Below, in pieces: positions 43,566 to 44,888 of a stretch of 44,888 nucleotides of DNA. The position numbers and the translations under genes were made by a program. This DNA is from SIG673 sp045638685 (lineage in GTDB: Bacteria > Bacillota > Clostridia > Oscillospirales > CAG-272). The stretch is taken from positions 1 to 44,888 of the forward strand of contig JAZUBT010000042.1 of NCBI GenBank assembly GCA_045638685.1, in the 5' to 3' direction. Position 1 is the first letter of the stretch; each line of letters starts with the position of its first letter. The notes under the pieces were generated by a model. The model was not told the DNA's origin. It made no database searches and saw only the letters and a list, made by a program, of their open reading frames with translations.

Positions 43566-44050
43566 AGCTAAAAGCTTTAACCCCAAACCGTGCGTTCACT
43601 ACGCCTCGACCCAAACATAGAGAAAAAATGAAACCCCGAGGCTTTACCACGAGATTTCATTTTTGTATGTATGAGACTAAATCTCGTTTTTAGGTGTAGT
43701 GTGTGGGACTAAAAGTCTTTTTGTAAAGTAAAAAGCAGTCAGTTTTTACTGACTGCTCTATTTCAAATTGTGGAAGTTCCTTCTGCCAATCGTTAACCAT
43801 TACGGTCACTACAAAACAATAGCTAATTCATTTTATAGCCTTTAGTTCGTGTTGCACTTTCATGACACGTTCCCTATTTGTGTACTACCACGGGTTCAGA
43901 TTTTATAAGCACATCAAACTTCCCAAAACGGTGCTTACTGTGTTAAACTTTAAGGGCAAACCCAACAATCTCCGATATAAACAGGTCGTGAACCCGACAC
44001 CGATATTAGCATCTCGGCTATCCTTTTTAAGAAACCGTTATGATTTTAGT
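43566..44050. other. Gene-poor, hairpin-rich region next to tRNA-Asn
   Basis: No convincing gene is seen in about 485 bp. It contains an ATGAAA.../...TTTCAT hairpin with T tail (about 43628-43664), GAGA-CTAAA-TCTC followed by GTTTTT near 43673, GACT-AAA-AGTC followed by T5 near 43708, and the perfect stem listed next. An open frame of 66 codons at 43862-44062 lacks a ribosome binding site and resembles nothing I know. Confidence 0.5.
43734..43757. terminator. Perfect 10-bp hairpin, possible terminator
   Basis: AGCAGTCAGT-TTTT-ACTGACTGCT. Flanking T/A-rich sequence on both sides makes it a plausible terminator, but no gene ends nearby. Confidence 0.5.
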
Positions 44051-44052
44051 AA

Positions 44053-44081
44053 AGGTCTATAAGCAAAATACTTATAGACCT
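44053..44081 (-). terminator. Terminator of the rRNA operon
   Basis: A perfect 11-bp stem AGGTCTATAAG/CTTATAGACCT with a 7-nt loop, followed on the minus strand by TTTACT, 8 bp after tRNA-Asn. Confidence 0.8.
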
Positions 44082-44088
44082 ATACTAG

Positions 44089-44165
<77 letters not shown>

Positions 44166-44177
44166 ATATAAACCAAT

Positions 44178-44293
44178 GTAAGCAACGACTTATCTTTCCG
44201 GGCCGTCGCCAGCCGAGTATTGTCAGCACAAGTCAGCTTAACTACCGTGTTCGGGATGGGAACGGGTGTACCCTGACTGCTATAATCACTTAC
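44178..44293 (-). rRNA. rrf: 5S rRNA, copy 2 (distal)
   Basis: About 116 nt with the conserved ACACCCGTTCCCATCCCGAA and CACGGTAGTTAAGC segments. Ends are set by pairing GTAAGTG with TGCTTAC. Helix II uses AGTCAG (44273-44278) with CTGACT (44231-44236). Confidence 0.93.
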
Positions 44294-44306
44294 TTTGGTT
44301 ATTTGT

Positions 44307-44422
44307 GTAAGCACGGACCTATTTTTCCGGGCCGTCGCCAGCCGAGTATTTTTGGCACGAGCCAGCTTAACTACCGTGTTCGGGATGGGAACGGGTGTAC
44401 CCTGGCCGTTATACGCACTTAC
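44307..44422 (-). rRNA. rrf: 5S rRNA, copy 1 (proximal)
   Basis: About 116 nt, same core as the distal copy, but helix II reads GGCCAG (44402-44407) with CTGGCT (44360-44365), a set of paired changes, and the adjacent loop differs. It is 13 bp upstream of the other copy. Confidence 0.93.
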
Positions 44423-44481
44423 TTTTTTAGTGAATGAAAGTTCACTGAAAACCAAATAAAGAACGGGAAAAACGTAAGGAA

Positions 44482-44888
<407 letters not shown>

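Noticed and set aside
43862..44062. 66-codon open frame on the plus strand
   Set aside because: No ribosome binding site or promoter, no recognisable domain, and it lies in a hairpin-rich gap; kept only as a note.

Overview
The window looks like chromosomal DNA of a Gram-positive, low-to-mid G+C bacterium of the class Clostridia, probably an uncultured gut-type lineage. Supporting signs are the str/rpo gene cluster with Firmicutes-type proteins, an S-box and an FMN riboswitch, ComFC, RecD2, YlmH and a SpoVB-type flippase, strong AGGAGG ribosome binding sites, and sigma-A promoters with near-consensus -35/-10 boxes and 17-bp spacers. Most genes lie on the minus strand. TAA is the usual stop; TAG and TGA are also used as ordinary stops. 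I cannot name the species.

Layout. Bases 1-387 are the 3' part of rlmN, interrupted by an in-frame TAG. Bases 528-5603 (minus) hold a DUF6873-like protein, an AraC-type regulator, comFC and recD2; a compact repeat element lies between comFC and recD2. Bases 5840-7549 are metK under a SAM-I riboswitch, followed by a small membrane exporter and ribU under an FMN riboswitch (7581-9131). Bases 9378-21996 are the translation and transcription core, in two units: rpsL-rpsG-fusA-tuf from its own strong promoter, and rpoB-rpoC from a separate promoter with a long, repeat-bearing leader. rpsT is divergent from rpoB. Bases 22846-26801 are a four-gene glycosyltransferase operon. Bases 26875-28905 carry a DEDDh exonuclease and ylmH on the plus strand. 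Then come a lipid-linked polysaccharide flippase and an argHCBD operon (35689 down to 30657), which covers three consecutive arginine steps (argB, argC, argD) plus the last one (argH).

From 35823 the content becomes more accessory: mscL with unusual extensions, a large cytoplasmic carbohydrate-active-enzyme-like protein behind a 22-bp palindromic operator, a VOC protein, a nucleotidyltransferase, a divergent SLOG/XRE pair with three matching operators, and a CocE-type hydrolase with a dyad over its promoter. The right end (44053-44888, minus) is the 3' end of an rRNA operon: 23S, two tandem non-identical 5S genes, tRNA-Asn and a terminator.

The most interesting candidates are the SLOG/XRE unit with its three operators, the unassigned 775-aa enzyme with its operator, the tandem 40-bp repeat in the rpoB leader, the repeat element overlapping the recD2 stop codon, the large insertion in RpoB, and the natural K88R-type residue in S12.
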